Assembly (NCBI GenBank): GCA_026119855.1
Contig: JAOWBW010001593.1
Span: 1 to 64,000 of the forward strand
DNA: 64,000 nt
DNA from: Campanula takesimana
Lineage: Eukaryota > Streptophyta > Magnoliopsida > Asterales > Campanulaceae
Reading direction: 5' to 3'
Shown here one piece after another: positions 23,101 to 35,100 of the stretch. Under the pieces are notes generated by a model. It had not been told where the DNA came from. It did no database searches and worked only from the letters and a program-made list of their open reading frames with translations. Both the position numbers and the translations under genes were made by a program. The first letter of the stretch is position 1; the number at the start of each line of letters is the position of its first letter.

Positions 23101-26100
23101 TGGTTGTTAATTTGAAGGTACTTTGAGCAATAGAATAAGGTTAGTTTAATTATCTTAATGAAAATTTAAAACTTGTTATTGATACATCATTATAAATACT
23201 ATCGATAGCAACTTTTAGATGTTCATTGGGATAATTAAACTAACCTCAAACTATTTCTCAAAGTACCTTTGTAACAATATAAAAAAAAGTAGGAAGATCA
23301 TTTTGGGACAAAGAGATTATAAGAGTCTATATATGATCGTAAATTCTAGTTGTCGTATGCAATATTAGTAATTTATGCAATCAAATTGCACGATTGCATG
23401 CAAGTTAAAGAGTGCCTTGCACCAATTGTAAATGGTCTTAAGTTTAAAGTGTCATCTTTATTAGAAGATTACTTCCAGAAAAATAATAATAAAGGGCATG
23501 CAAAGTTGCAAACAGTCTTCAATATGTGTGCCAAATAATGCACCACAAATAGTTTAGGGGTGGAGGGTGCATAGCTTTGAGCTTGGTGAAGGTATACTTA
23601 CTTTGCACCCATGCGTTTGCGTTAATAGATGAAGGGCATCCTCACACTTAACAGAGATATCAGTTGAAAAGACGTCATTGAACCACTACAGAACAATACC
23701 AGGCATAAGTAATGCTAACATTCTGAAGTCAACTTTGATCATTCAATTGAAAAATCCAAAAGGGAAAGGAACTACCTCCGTGTACCTCCCTAATCGCAAT
23801 GTTCCCACAACACTAGAAGTATCATATGATGATAAATCTGGCAAACAAGGGATAGCCTACAGAAAGAATGGGTCAGGAGGAGTGAATGATATTAAAGGGG
23901 TACATAATTGGAGACCAAACAAATAAGGTTTATCTAGCTTGTTGACATTGCCTTTAAACTAATCAGTACACTTTCTGGCAGACAATCAATTTACTGTCAG
24001 GAAATTTAAGAAGCTTTGGGGTTATGCAGACCACCACATCGAATGAGAAAGTAAAACAATACAAGACTAAGTCCACGGAAGAGAAAATCGTAAAAACATA
24101 GTGGTAATTTATTTGACTCCTTATATTTCCCCACACTTGAGATTCTTAGAAAAAATCAGCTAATAATCAATCACATAGCTTCTTTTGTTCCCGAGTCACT
24201 TACATGACAATAAAGTCATTACTGGGATAGGCTGTTACATGTTAATAGAAATATTTATTTTCCAGCTTAATTACTTAATACAATCTGAGGAAAAGTAAAG
24301 AAGTGATTACCGGTGGCATACTGATTTTATCAGCGTCAGAAGACCCCAAGATTGCTGCATAACTGAAGAAACAAACCAAAGGACAATCAACTTCTATTAA
24401 CTCATTCTCAAGGTAGTCAATACAAAGTGTTCCCTCCATTCCAAAATCATTTTCCATTGAAGCCCTTTAATTCACCTTTGTCAAATAGCACGTCCCCCAG
24501 TGTGTAACTGTGACGCAATAATGTGGACAACAAGGGTATTTATAATGTATCTTTTGGTAAAATTTTCTTAATTTCTATACAAAGTTGCAGCCAAAAGATA
24601 AATCCCCTACATAGTCTTAATACAACACACTTTATCAACCGATTATATGATATCTGAGTACGAAACTGGAGTCAGAAGCATATATACATATTGAGTTTGA
24701 GTTTGCCCACATAAACAAGATCAACGCTAAGAAAAAGTACAATGGAAGATAACCATAGATGCGTGGCTTACATTAGCATGGCATCCTCAACAGTCGATGT
24801 GATTGGTCCAATAATTTCTACAGTCCCTGAATCACACAATGCCCTGAAAGGATATGGATGAGAAGAGGTAATAACAGAAAATCAGTCCCCCCCTCCATCA
24901 TACGAAGGGACCTTACAAGCGTGTGATGTCTTTAATAAAGGACTAAGTGGATAACACAAAATATATACATGTCTTTATATGTATATATAGCTAAGTCATG
25001 AGTCATAGGTTACAAAGGATATCTTATAAACCTCAACTACCTAAGTCTTTCTGTAAAACAATTAGCTATGAGTACCCTAAACAAGACTGGCATTAAATAA
25101 TTAGTGCCCCTCAAAAGTGTTCAAGATGATGGTGCCTTTCTCCTTGGTCTAAGTAATTAGTTCAAGTGTGCTACCTTTAAAGAAATAATAATATAAGCAA
25201 AAGGATTCCATCAATTATGAAGTAAGACGGAGTTCAAGACCTTACCCTTTAATGTCAGTCCGTCCATATGTTGTTTTTAATCCTACTACGCCACAAAGGG
25301 AAGAAGGAATACGAACCGATCCTGGTTTGCACATTAATCAGGAATGAGTAAAATTGATGTTAGAGGGTGAAAAATAAATATCTAATCTTCACCAGCATAC
25401 TGTTACATACTCCCTCCGTCCCATCTTAAGGTTCAAAAACTTTTTGGGTTATAGAATTAAGAAAAAGGTGATGTGTTGTGAGTGTTTGATAGTTGGGTGG
25501 GAGAGAGAAAGTGGGTAGAGAAGAGTTAGTGGATAATTGTTGTGAGTATGACATGTAGGCCCCACTTTCCATTTATGGATTTTGAACCTTAAGATGGGAC
25601 GCCCAAAATGGAAATTTTTGAACCTTAAGATGGGACGGAGGGAGTATATTCATAGTACCTCCGCCATCTGTTCCTAAAGCAGCTGAACATATTCCAGAAG
25701 CTACAATAGCTGCTGGGCCAGACGAAGATCCACCTGTATACCTTTCTGGGGCATGTGGGTTTCTTGTTGTTCTGTCAGAAATGATACGAAGGTCCTTTAA
25801 TACTTTTCAAATTTGAGGACAATATTAGAACTACAGGAAAGCAGACAACATAGAAAATACATATAAGAAGAAATAATTGCATCTATAATGAATCTTCCCT
25901 CAATCCACCCATCTAAATGGGTAATGGGTAAGCTCTATACTCTACATTTTCACTGCAAACTCTCTTCAGGACTCTTGGAAGGAGACTAGTTAATCAGTAA
26001 TGGAAAAATAGTCATTCACGTTCAGCGCTGCCTTTTTATAAAAATATCTCTTAAGAGAACTTCAACCCTTCTCAGATTTGCTACTCCCGCCTTGAGGGGT

Positions 26101-29100
26101 ACAAGACAATAAACAAAGCCACTTACCCAAAAAAAGTGTATTAATATGCTCACTACTAACTCTATTATCAGTGAACATCTTCAAGAGGTACACGGCCCCA
26201 TAACTCTCCTCCAAACAGAGAAATAACCAGGTTTATTTCTGAAAAAAAAATGAAAAAGAAAAACAGAGCAAAGCAGAAAATTGTCACAGTTCTTCCCTCA
26301 ATTCCTACTAAAGTTAAGAATCCTAAAACTTAAGACACTCCTTTCTCAACTCCAAAATCTCTCTTTTGCCATATCCAACCATCCTCCTCCTGTTCTTGAT
26401 TGGTAGATAAGTATGTGATGTAAGGATATAAATAAGAATTAGAAGAAAGGTGGTTGGTGATAATATTGGTAGTAGTACTGGAAGGCGTTAAGAAAAAGCA
26501 TGGTACATTATGTAAGTTGAATTATGTGTAGTGTATAACTGATCAACTATAGGCAGGGATCAACTCCACTAAACGGATGTACCGTGAGCAGATAATGCGG
26601 AACTATAATTTAACATATGAGGAAAAGAAACTTATCTCTTGATAAGATCTTGAGCTTTCTAACAAGTAGACATCACAACAAGTCTTACCCATGATTTGGA
26701 TTATTTCCTGTGGTTCCGAGGCCCAATTCATGCATATTGGCCTTTCCAACAAAAATCACACCACAGCTCCTTAACCTTGATACTGAAACTGCATCCTTCT
26801 TAACAACCCGTACCTCGTGAAACCATGTTGTTGAGCCTGTTACCGTGAAAGCAGTAAACTAAATTTTCTAATTCCAAAGATAAAGGTGAGGGAAGTAAAA
26901 GTAAAATACATACCCTTGGATGGATGAGGATAGCAATCAATATCATCCTTAATTGCCACAAAGATACCATCCAATATTGACAATGGATTTCCTGCACAAT
27001 CCGTGAAGGAGAATTGAACATGATGTGTGGAAGCCCTCAGAAGATAGACAGCTATAAGATCTTAAACTTTATTTTTCCCATGTGAATGATGTTAGGGAAA
27101 TCATGAATATAGTAGTGCATGTTCGAAGCAGAAAATACCTTCCTCAAACCGCTGAGTGGAAGCTGCAGCTTGCTTTCTTATATCTTCAGCATTAAAAGAA
27201 ACCAATAAAGGTGTTGGGGGTTTCTTATTGCTGAATTCTTCAATCGCTGAGATAACGTGTTCTGCAACCTACTTAATGAAAGTTGGTTTCTTCCTCAACA
27301 AAAACTATAGAGGATTTGGAAGCGTAAAAAATGTTGGGAACCTACCAGTGTCGGGGTTGCCAGCCTAGAGCGGTAAGAGTATTCATAATCACGAATTTTC
27401 CAGTAACGAAACGGTAGTGACTCGGCATTCAAGCTGCTAGCAGGATTATACTTTGGAAGACAGTTCAAGGCTGATTCAACGCGGTCTTCAGGTTTTCCGT
27501 CTTCTTCAAGGAAAACCACTGCAGTTTCCGTTTCTTCGTTCACAAGTCAAATTAACTGATTTAGTTCTAAGATGCAGGAAGTCTTATAATTAGCCACAAG
27601 CTTAAGCAATACTCCCTCCGTCTCTAGTTAGTGTGGACCAAATTTTTGGGCACACAAATTAAGAAAAAGTAAGAAAGATAAATAATGGAAGGAGGTGTTT
27701 GTGAGTATGAAAAAATAAATAGGAGAGATAATGAGTAGGAGGAAAAGTAAGTTGATTGGTGTTTGTGAGTGTAAAAGTAAAGTAGAAGAGAGAATGAGTG
27801 AGAAGAATAGTAAAGATTCTTTGCTATTTTGGGGTAGTCCACACTAACATGAGATGGACCAAAAAGGAAAGAAGTTCACACTCTGAGAAGAAGGGAGTAC
27901 ATATGAAAGGCAGTAGTGTAAATTCCAAAAAAAGGACAACTCTTGGTTTGAAAGGTTTTCCGTAACCAGGTACTTCTGCATTTGCAACATCAAGTTGTCT
28001 TCTTGCTCATTGTGAAATAAACGAAAGAAGTATGATTTGAATTGTTGGCAAACTTACATCTGGAGTGCAATTACTTAAACATTTAAAATGAATAGGAAGA
28101 CAAATTATAGTTACTTGCTAGTAAATTCAACTTGCAAAAGTGTTGATGAGCTATCCCTGAGACTAGCAAGCAACTTAATTAATCTAAATTCCTTCGTTTA
28201 GAAAAGCTCAAAGTAATTATGTATGTATAGGAGATATTTTTATTGCATTTGGGATCATCAGTTTCCACTAGCAGTCCCACCTAGGACTTGAAATCATCAA
28301 TGATGTTGATCAAAAAAGGATCTTATATTCTCGTCTAACGCTCCCTTAACTACTCAACCAAATAAAATACTCGTGATACTTCCGTTAGTAAGACAAAAAG
28401 ACATGGTGCATGTGTCTTTGAACAAGATATCTTGAATTTCTGCGAGATAAAGGTTTGACATTGTTCTATGGAAGTTGAAAATCTCTAAAGAAATTTTGGT
28501 TGTTTTTGAGAAATAAATGGATATCACGACAGCTTATGTAACCTCTCTTCTATGCGCAGTACTGATGCAGCGCATTAGAACAGTTCGGCAACCAGGCGCC
28601 CGCTCGACCTCACCCGAGCGCCCGCTTACCTCGGTGAAATTTGGCCGATCTTCTTATTCACACCAAGCGCCCGCCTGGTCTAGGGCGAGCGCCCGCTCGC
28701 TTGCCGCACAGGAATTTTCCCAGTTTTTGTTTTCGGTTTAATTAAACAATTTAGGGTATTTTTGGTATTTTTGTTGCTTTCGTTTTTGGGAGTATAAAAA
28801 CTATTTTAGGGTTTGTAAACATTATTCGTTCATCTTGTTATTCAATTGCAACTTTTGCACATTTTGTGTAAACCCTAAGTCATTCAATTGACTTGCAGAG
28901 TAATCTCTTTGGGGATTATTGTTAGAGGGATCTTTATCCTTGTTCTTGAGAATTGATTTCGATCAATTCTTGTTATCTTTCCGCTGCGTTTCACATCAAT
29001 TGGTATCAGAAAAGGTTCGATCCTTGGAAGATGGCCAACGATATGCAAGACCTCATCGCTACGTTGACAACAAGTATGGAATGGTTGATAAATGCGACTG

Positions 29101-32100
29101 CTACCGCGTCCCAAGAAGCAGCCACGCGGCATACTGAACTTCTGACAGCGATAGCGACTGGTTTTGGTGGGTGTAACAATGAAAACCCTAGAAATCGAGC
29201 AGATCCTCGTGGGGAACACCTCCGCCGCGAAGATCCGGTTCAAGGGGCTTTCCAAGATGGTGGTTTTTATGAGGCCAGGGTAGTGCCTCCTGCAGATCAA
29301 CGACCCAAGATTCGGGCTGACATTCCATTTTTCTCTAGTGAGTTGAATACTGAAGAATTTATGGATTGGCTTTCTGAAGTTGAAAAATTCTTTGATTTGA
29401 TGCAAACTGAGGAGGATCGTAAGGTTCCTTATGTTGCCTACAAATTACGTGGGGGTGCTTCTGCGTGGTGGACGCAAGTGACGAGACAGCGAATTCGTAA
29501 CAATTGGCCTCCGATTCATCGTTGGATAGATATGAAAACTGCACTGAAAGACCGTTTTCTACCAGAAGATTTTGATCAGGAAATTTATCGTCAGTTTTTG
29601 AAGTATAAACAGGGTAACCGGACAGTCGATGAATATGCTCGCGATTTTTATGCCCGTTCCGCCCGCACGGATGTGAATGAAACAGAATCTCTCCAAATCG
29701 CACGATTCATCGAAGGTCTTCGCATTCCCATCCAAAATCAGGTAGACTTGTTTACTTCTCTTTCCCTCAGTGAAACCATCACCAGAGCGAAAAAGGTAGA
29801 ACGCCAGTTATCTTCGTCGTTTCGTTCTCCAACACCATATAGGAAATTTGGAGAGGGTACTTCGAACAGTCACAAGAGTCAACCTTCTGTGAATTTTCCT
29901 GATACGGGTAATACACAAACTGCAGCCGCGGGTTCTCAGCCTAATGATGGTAAACAGGTGACCCCCGCCCAGACTACGACGCCTGCAGCTCGGCGTAACC
30001 CCCCTCCCACTACCGGTCAACGGGCCCCTAACCCTTATGCCAAGTCTTATGGCGATAAGTGTTTTCTGTGTAACCAGACTGGCCATCAGTCTAATCAGTG
30101 TCCTCAACGCCGAGGTGTTAACATGGTTGATCGGGATATGTCCGACGAAGATGATGGTGGCGATGGTGGAGTCGACTATACATATGACCCAAATAATGAG
30201 GATGGGGACGTTACTGATGAGGATGGGCTACATGAGTCTCTCGTGGTTCGCAGAATGATGTTGACTACCCCTACGGCGGAGTATAAGCCGGAGAGGCATA
30301 ATATTTTTCGCACCAAAGGGAAAGTCAAAGATTGTGACACCTTGTTCATTGTGGATAGTGGGAGCAGTGAGAACCTCGTCGCCCGGAGTTTGGTGGATAA
30401 ATTGAAGCTTGAAGTCCGTAAGCACCCTACTCCTTACACAGTCGGCTGGATTAACAATGTGGGCAATATTAAGGTACATGAACAATGTCTTCTTCCTTTC
30501 TCCATTGGTAAATATAGGGATGAAGTATTATGTGATATAGTTGATATGATTGCATGCCATGTTCTGTTGGGTCGCCCGTGGCAATTTGATCTTAATTTTG
30601 TATACAATGGTCGTGAAAATTTTGTTAAATTCACAAAAGATGGGGTTCGCTATCAGCTTTGCCCGTTGCGATCCTCTGGTTCTAATCGCAAAACAAATCC
30701 CAAATCCATTGTGTCTTTGTGTACTGCTCGTGAGTTTATGGATGACTTGAAAGATAGTCCAGTTGTTTTTGCTGTGTTTAGCAAGGGTATTGATGGCAAG
30801 GTCAGTTTGGTCCCTACATCCCTGCAGTCTGTATTAGATGATTTTCGTGATATTATGCCTGATGACTTACCTATTGGGTTGCCACCCCTGCGTGATATTC
30901 AGCATAACATTGATCTTGTTCCTGGTGCCTCTCTTCCTAATCTCCCCCATTATCGTATGAGCCAAGCTGAGCATGAGATTTTGCGAGCACAGGTGGAGGA
31001 TTTGTTAAAGAAGGGTTATATTCAGGACAGTATGAGTCCTTGTGCAGTACCGGCCCTTCTAGTCCCTAAGAAGGATGGTACGTGGCGTATGTGTGTGGAT
31101 AGTCGGGCCATCAACAAAATCACTGTGAAGTATCGGTTTCCCATTCCTCATTTGGATGATATGTTGGACATGCTTCGTGGGTCCAAAGTCTTCTCCACAA
31201 TTGACTTGAAGAGTGGGTATCATCAAGTGCGTGTTCACCCGGGGGATGAGTGGAAAACTGCTTTTAAAACGAACGAGGGGTTATATGAATGGTTGGTGAT
31301 GCCGTTTGGGTTGTCTAATTCCCCTAGTACTTTTATGAGATTGATGCATCAGGTGTTGAAACCATTTAATGGTAAATTTTTGGTGGTATATTTTGATGAC
31401 ATCTTGATTTATAGTAAAACAGAGACGGAGCATCTTGAGCACTTACGTGCAGTCTTGCAGGCACTGCGGGAGAATCAGTTGTTTATTAACCTCAAGAAGT
31501 GTTGCTTTATGTTAGATAAATTATTGTTCTTGGGTTATGTCGTCTCTGCAGATGGAATTCAGGTTGATGAAGATAAAGTTCGAGCTATTCGCGACTGGCC
31601 TACTCCGACGATAGTTAGTGAGGTACGCAGTTTTCATGGGCTTGCTACTTTCTATCGTCGTTTTATTCGTGCTTTTAGCACTATTATGGCTCCAATTACT
31701 GAGTGTCTCAAGAAAGGGAAATTTCATTGGGGTGAGGAAGCCGCTGCTAGTTTTGTCTTGATCAAAGAAAAACTGACTAGTGCTCCACTACTAGTCTTAC
31801 CGGATTTTCCCAAACCTTTTGAACTCGAGACAGACGATTCGGTTGTGGGCATAGGGGCTGTTTTGCTCCAAGGGAAGAAACCGATTGCTTTTATGAGTCA
31901 AAAGTTGGAGGAAGCTAAACGGAAGTGGATAGTGTACGAGCTGGAATTTTATGCAGTGGTTCAAGCAATCAAACATTGGGAGCAGTATCTTTTGCATCGC
32001 GAGTTTAGTCTTCATACTGACCACGAGGCCCTAAAATATTTGAATGGTAAACTGTCGCTTAATCGTATGCATGCTCGTTGGGTAGCTTATTTGCAGCAGT

Positions 32101-35100
32101 TTACTTTTGTTATTCAACACAAAAGTGGACAACAGAATAAGGTGGCGGATGCTTTGAGTCGACGAGCTAGTTTGTTGGTGACTATGCATAATGTGGTTGT
32201 GGGGTTTGACTGTTTGAAAGAGTTATATGAGACTGATGCAGATTTTGCAGACGCATGGGCTAAGTGTCAAGATGGGCATACTGCAGATTTGTTTCTTTTG
32301 CATGATTGGTTTTTGTTCTATATGGGTAAACTGTGCATTCCCCAGGGTTCCGTTCGCGAGAGCGTTATTTCTGAGGTCCATCGCACCGGTCATTATGGGC
32401 GCGACAAGACAGTCACTTTGGTTATGCAGAGATATTATTGGCCACAGATTCGGCATGACACGCACAAGGTTGTTGAGAAGTGCATGGTTTGTCAGGTAAA
32501 CAAGGGCCGATCGCAGAATACGGGTTTATATACTCCTCTACCCGTCCCCGCGGGTCCTTGGGAGGATATTTCTATGGACTTTGTTCTTGAGTTGCCTCGT
32601 ACACAGCGATCTAATGACTCGGTTTTCGTGGTGGTGGATCGTTTTTCGAAGATGGCTCATTTTATTCCTTGTCGAAAAACGTCTGATGCTGCTCATATTG
32701 ACGGATTATTCTTTAAGGAGGTAGTTCGTCTGCATGGGGTCCCTAAAACGATTACTTCGGATCGTGATACTAAATTTCTTAGTCACTTTTGGCGTATTCT
32801 TTGGCATATTTTCGCGACCGGGTTGCAGTTTAGTAGTTCTTTTCACCCACAGACGGATGGACAAACGGAGGTGGTTAATCGCACATTGGGTTCGATGATT
32901 CGTTGTTTGTGTGGTGATCACCCCAAGAAGTGGGATTTGGTTTTGGCTACAACTGAATTTGCCTTCAACAACATGCCCAATCGCACTACGAAGAAGACTC
33001 CTTTAGAGGTTGTTTACCAACGACCTCCCACCCATACTCTTGATTTGGTTCCTTTGCCAAAGCTTCCGGGGTACAACATTGCAGCTGAGCACATGGCAGA
33101 GAAGATTGAAGCGGTTCAGAATGCAGTGAAGACGAATATTGAAGCTTCGAACGCTAAGTACAAGGCTCATGCGGACAAGCGCCGGCGGTCAAAGGTCTTC
33201 AATGTGGGTGACGTGGTCATGGTTCATTTGCGCAAGGAACGTATTCCTCAAGGTACGTATAACAAGCTTCATCCCAAAAAGATCGGTCCATGCAAGATTT
33301 TGAAGAAGATTAGTGATAATGCGTATGTTGTGGAATTGCCGGATGGGTGGAATATTTCTCCAACTTTTAATGTCTCGGATTTGGTTTATTATCACCCGGA
33401 TGTTCCTCTTTATGTTGATGTGGATTCGGGGACGAATCCTTTTGAAGTGGGGGAGCATGATGCAGCGCATTAGAACAGTTCGGCAACCAGGCGCCCGCTC
33501 GACCTCACCCGAGCGCCCGCTTACCTCGGTGAAATTTGGCCGATCTTTTGATTCACACCAAGCGCCCGCCTGGTCTAGGGCGAGCGCCCGCTCGCTTGCC
33601 GCACAGGAATTTTCCCAGTTTTTGTTTTCGGTTTAATTAAACAATTTAGGGTATTTTTGGTATTTTTGTTGCTTTCGTTTTTGGGAGTATAAAAACTATT
33701 TTAGGGTTTGTAAACATTATTCGTTCATCTTGTTATTCAATTGCAACTTTTGTACATCTTGTGTAAAACCTTAAGTCATTCAATTGACTTGCAGAGTAAT
33801 CTCTTTGGGGATTATTGTTAGAGGGATCTTTATCCTTGTTCTTGAGAATTGATTTCGATCAATTCTTGTTATCTTTCCGCTGCGTTTCACATCAAGTACT
33901 CACCAGCATTGAACTTGCTATGAAATGAAAATAAAAAATAAATCTAACACTTTCCTTTCCCCTTCTAAATAAGAATAATAATAATAAATCCCTGATACAG
34001 AAACGCACCCAATTTCTTTGAAAGGGCACTTGACATGAAGCTACTTTTAATAAAGGAAAAGACGGAAAACTAACAGATAATGTATCAAAGTTAAAGAGAG
34101 GAGACAAAGGTAGTGAGAGGAAAAGGTACAACCTTGAGGAGGGAATTCTGGTCTAAACATTGGTGGTTCAGGAATCAAAGTATGCTTCAGCAACTGCAAA
34201 TAATTTTAAAACATAACTTTGCAATTAGTCTCCATTTTTCGCCATCACAATGTGGGAAAAGTGGCAGCGTAGCATTTTCAAATGAATCAAATCCACTCTA
34301 GTGGAGCATAAAGCTACTCGCCCCTAGAATTAGATTATTCCCCATTTATATATACTCCCTCCGTCCCATTTCAAATTGCAAATACTAGGTTGGCACGGGG
34401 ATTAATGAAAAAAGTGAAAAAGGTTATGTGTTGTGAGTGTTGATAGTTGAGTGGGAGAGAGAAAGTGGGGTAGAGAATAGTTAGTGGGTTAGTGGAGGTG
34501 AGTGTGCAAGTGGGTTAAAACTTGCCATTTTTGGATTTTGCAATTTTAGTTGGGACAACCTATTGACAACTTTTGCAATTTGAAATGGGACGGAGGGAGT
34601 AGAAAAAAGCAAGCTTATGAAAATGCGTAATACAGAAAAATACTCTGCAAAAGGCGAAATAGCTCTCCAAATTAGCAACGAAAAGAAGCGAGAAAAAAAA
34701 AGAAGAAGCAAGCTTATGAAAATGCATAATACAGAAAAACACAATGCGAAAGGCGAAAGAGATAGCTCTATAGATTAGCAATGAAAAGAAGGGAGAAAAA
34801 TCGAACCTCATCCATTTTGTTCTGATTCTTCAAATGGTTGATAATGAGGGAACCAATGAAAGGGGTTTCAATTAAGAAAACCAAAAACTTGAGCAATAAT
34901 CCAGTCAAATGAGGAGCTGCATAATTTCAGAAACACAAGCATCAATAAAATTTGTCTACAATTTGAAAAACAAGAGTTGTGACTGTAGTACAAAATTAAT
35001 CATGACGGAATTTAAGGTGAAAATAGTGCAATTGAAATGAAATGGAAAATAATAGTACCATGGATTTTGCCTTGATCATAGTTGACAGCAGTCAAATCGA

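Larger units (their letters stand above)
28563..28998 (+). repeat. 5' LTR of intronic gypsy element
   Basis: 436 bp, TGATGCAG...TTCACATCA. It contains GCGCCCGC/GAGCGCCCGC words at 28594-28710 and TATAAAAA at 28793-28800. Confidence 0.95.
28563..33894 (+). mobile_element. Intact young Ty3/gypsy element in FAAH intron 3
   Basis: 5332 bp, antisense to FAAH. LTRs 28563-28998 and 33458-33894, TSD AGTAC at 28558-28562 and 33895-33899, iMet primer site, polypurine tract, and one uninterrupted Gag-Pol frame. I count about six LTR differences by eye (~98.6% identity), so insertion is recent. The integrase tail (GTYNKLHPKKIGPCKIL, ISPTFNVSDLVYYHPD) resembles CRM/Galadriel-type chromoviruses, and no chromodomain follows. 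All functions needed in cis look present, so this may be an active copy. Confidence 0.95.

Noticed and set aside
28953..29030. Upstream ATG at 28953 as start of Gag-Pol
   Set aside because: It lies in the LTR, and the frame would translate the primer site; the ATG at 29031 is the first after the primer site.
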